Assembly (NCBI GenBank): GCA_003151875.1
Contig: PLYW01000021.1
Location: 1 to 16,763 of the forward strand
Direction of reading: 5' to 3'
DNA: 16,763 nt
Source of the DNA: Acidobacteriaceae bacterium
GTDB taxonomy: Bacteria; Acidobacteriota; Terriglobia; Terriglobales; Acidobacteriaceae
Below, piece after piece: positions 16,014 to 16,763 of this stretch. The notes below the pieces were generated by a model. That model was not told the origin of the DNA, did not search any database, and saw nothing but the letters and a program-made list of their open reading frames with translations. Positions within the stretch are counted from its first letter, which is position 1; each line of letters opens with the position of its first letter. The translations under genes were made by a program, and so were the position numbers.

Positions 16014-16082
16014 TCAAAAATGTAATGATAGATTAAGGTCATTTCCCATCAAAAATACAATGATAGGCAAAGTCATTTCCCA
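16014..16082 (+). repeat. Imperfect tandem repeat spanning the kinase start codon
   Basis: Unit 1 is 16014-16048 (35 bases) and unit 2 is 16049-16082 (34 bases), directly adjacent. Shared blocks are TCAAAAAT, then AATGATAG, then GTCATTTCCCA, with a two-base difference and one indel region between them. Unit 2 contains the real start and the first codons. Unit 1 contains the same ATG ATA, now followed by GAT TAA, an arrested four-codon reading frame at 16025-16036. Confidence 0.85.
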
Positions 16083-16763
16083 CTACCGTATCTCGGACAA
16101 GCTCGGCGAGGGCGGCATGGGCGTTGTGTATCGCGCCGAGGACGACCGGCTGGGTCGCGCCGTTGCGTTGAAGTTCCTCACCGACAGCTATGCGCGAGAC
16201 ACGCAGGCAGTGGAGCGTTTCAAGCGCGAGGCGCGCGCCGCTTCCGCGCTCAACCATCCCAATATCTGCACCATCTACGACATTGACGAGTACGACAGCC
16301 AGCCGTTCATGGTCATGGAGCTTCTCGAAGGCGAGACGGTGAAGAACCGCCTGGCGCTGGGGCCTCTTCCAGCCGATGAATTGCTCGACCTGACAATTCA
16401 ACTGGCAGATGCGCTCGATGTCGCTCACAAACGCGGCATTGTTCATCGCGACATCAAGCCCGCAAACATCTTTGTTACCACTCGCGGCCAGGCAAAGATC
16501 CTCGACTTCGGTTTGGCCAAGCTGATGGAGCGGGCCGGGCGGAAGGCCCTCGCGGTAGGCGCTACCGAGTGGGAGAACACGGCTGTATTTGTCGAGGACC
16601 TCACCAATCCCGGCACCGCTCTGGGCACCGTCGCCTACATGTCTCCCGAGCAGGCGCGCGGCGAGGAAGTGGATAGTCGGACCGACATTTTCTCCCTGGG
16701 CGTGGTGCTGTACGAGATGGCAACCGGCAAGGAAGCCTTCGCCGGCAATACCTCGGCGGTGAT
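16060..16763 (+). CDS. Serine/threonine protein kinase, N-terminal kinase domain (3' end outside window)
   Basis: The open frame runs from ATG 16060 to the window edge, 234 residues. It is a eukaryotic-like Hanks-type kinase that would phosphorylate Ser/Thr in signalling. Complete landmarks are present: glycine loop LGEGGMGVVY (15-24), ATP lysine K38 in VALKFL, alpha-C glutamate E57, catalytic loop HRDIKPANI (129-137, D131 and N136), DFG at 149-151, and GTVAYMSPEQARGE (189-202) after a long activation segment with 'NPGTALGTVAYMSPEQ'. The start reads 'MIGKVISHYRISDKLGEGG', with the domain beginning almost at residue 1. This arrangement is the usual acidobacterial type, in which the kinase is followed by a membrane segment and TPR, WD40 or beta-propeller sensor domains, unseen here. 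No Shine-Dalgarno precedes the ATG; the start lies in the tandem repeat described above and a strong promoter lies 61 bases upstream. Confidence 0.95.
   Translation, partial: MIGKVISHYRISDKLGEGGMGVVYRAEDDRLGRAVALKFLTDSYARDTQAVERFKREARAASALNHPNICTIYDIDEYDSQPFMVMELLEGETVKNRLALGPLPADELLDLTIQLADALDVAHKRGIVHRDIKPANIFVTTRGQAKILDFGLAKLMERAGRKALAVGATEWENTAVFVEDLTNPGTALGTVAYMSPEQARGEEVDSRTDIFSLGVVLYEMATGKEAFAGNTSAV

Overview
The window (16,763 bp, GC-rich, no RNA genes, insertion sequences or CRISPR arrays seen) looks like chromosomal DNA of an Acidobacteriota bacterium, probably class Terriglobia. The evidence is the style of the gene products: a Ser/Thr kinase with the long activation segment and start typical of that phylum, an SSS symporter of the FAADTPL/INAWSEI type, a long TPR protein behind a signal peptide and an Ala/Pro/Gln-rich linker, and a purL-purF pair. 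The taxonomic call is inference from remembered family resemblance and not from a marker gene.

Layout. 1-1636 (+): three tightly packed genes (stop/start overlaps) for exported proteins: the end of an FxLYD-like protein, a protein with bacterial Ig-like domains, and a membrane-anchored small protein. 1883-4087 (+): a large exported TPR protein. 4128-5606 (+): a seven-bladed beta-propeller lectin of the PLL/DUF346 repeat type with an extra C-terminal beta-rich domain; it is the clearest accessory gene here. 5653-6780 (+): a dGTPase-like HD phosphohydrolase. 6912-7790 (+): an exported protein of unknown function behind a plausible promoter and a strong Shine-Dalgarno sequence.

7891-15505 (-): six genes on the minus strand. 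In transcription order they are an SSS sodium:solute symporter, a Gfo/Idh/MocA oxidoreductase, a DUF2007-like zinc-ribbon protein, a 63-residue antitoxin-like protein, purL and purF. purL and purF supply two steps of de novo IMP synthesis. The small-type PurL needs PurS and PurQ, which are not in the window. The spacing allows oxidoreductase, zinc-ribbon and antitoxin-like genes to be one transcript.

15506-16059 holds no intact gene. It contains short open stretches in three plus-strand frames that may be a decayed gene, then a near-consensus sigma-70 promoter. 16060-16763 (+): the start of a Ser/Thr protein kinase cut by the window edge; its start-codon region is tandemly duplicated.

No defence island or clearly new multi-gene system is visible. 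The points most worth a second look are the lectin with its unassigned tail, the duplicated kinase start region, the orphan antitoxin-like gene and the operon of exported unknowns.
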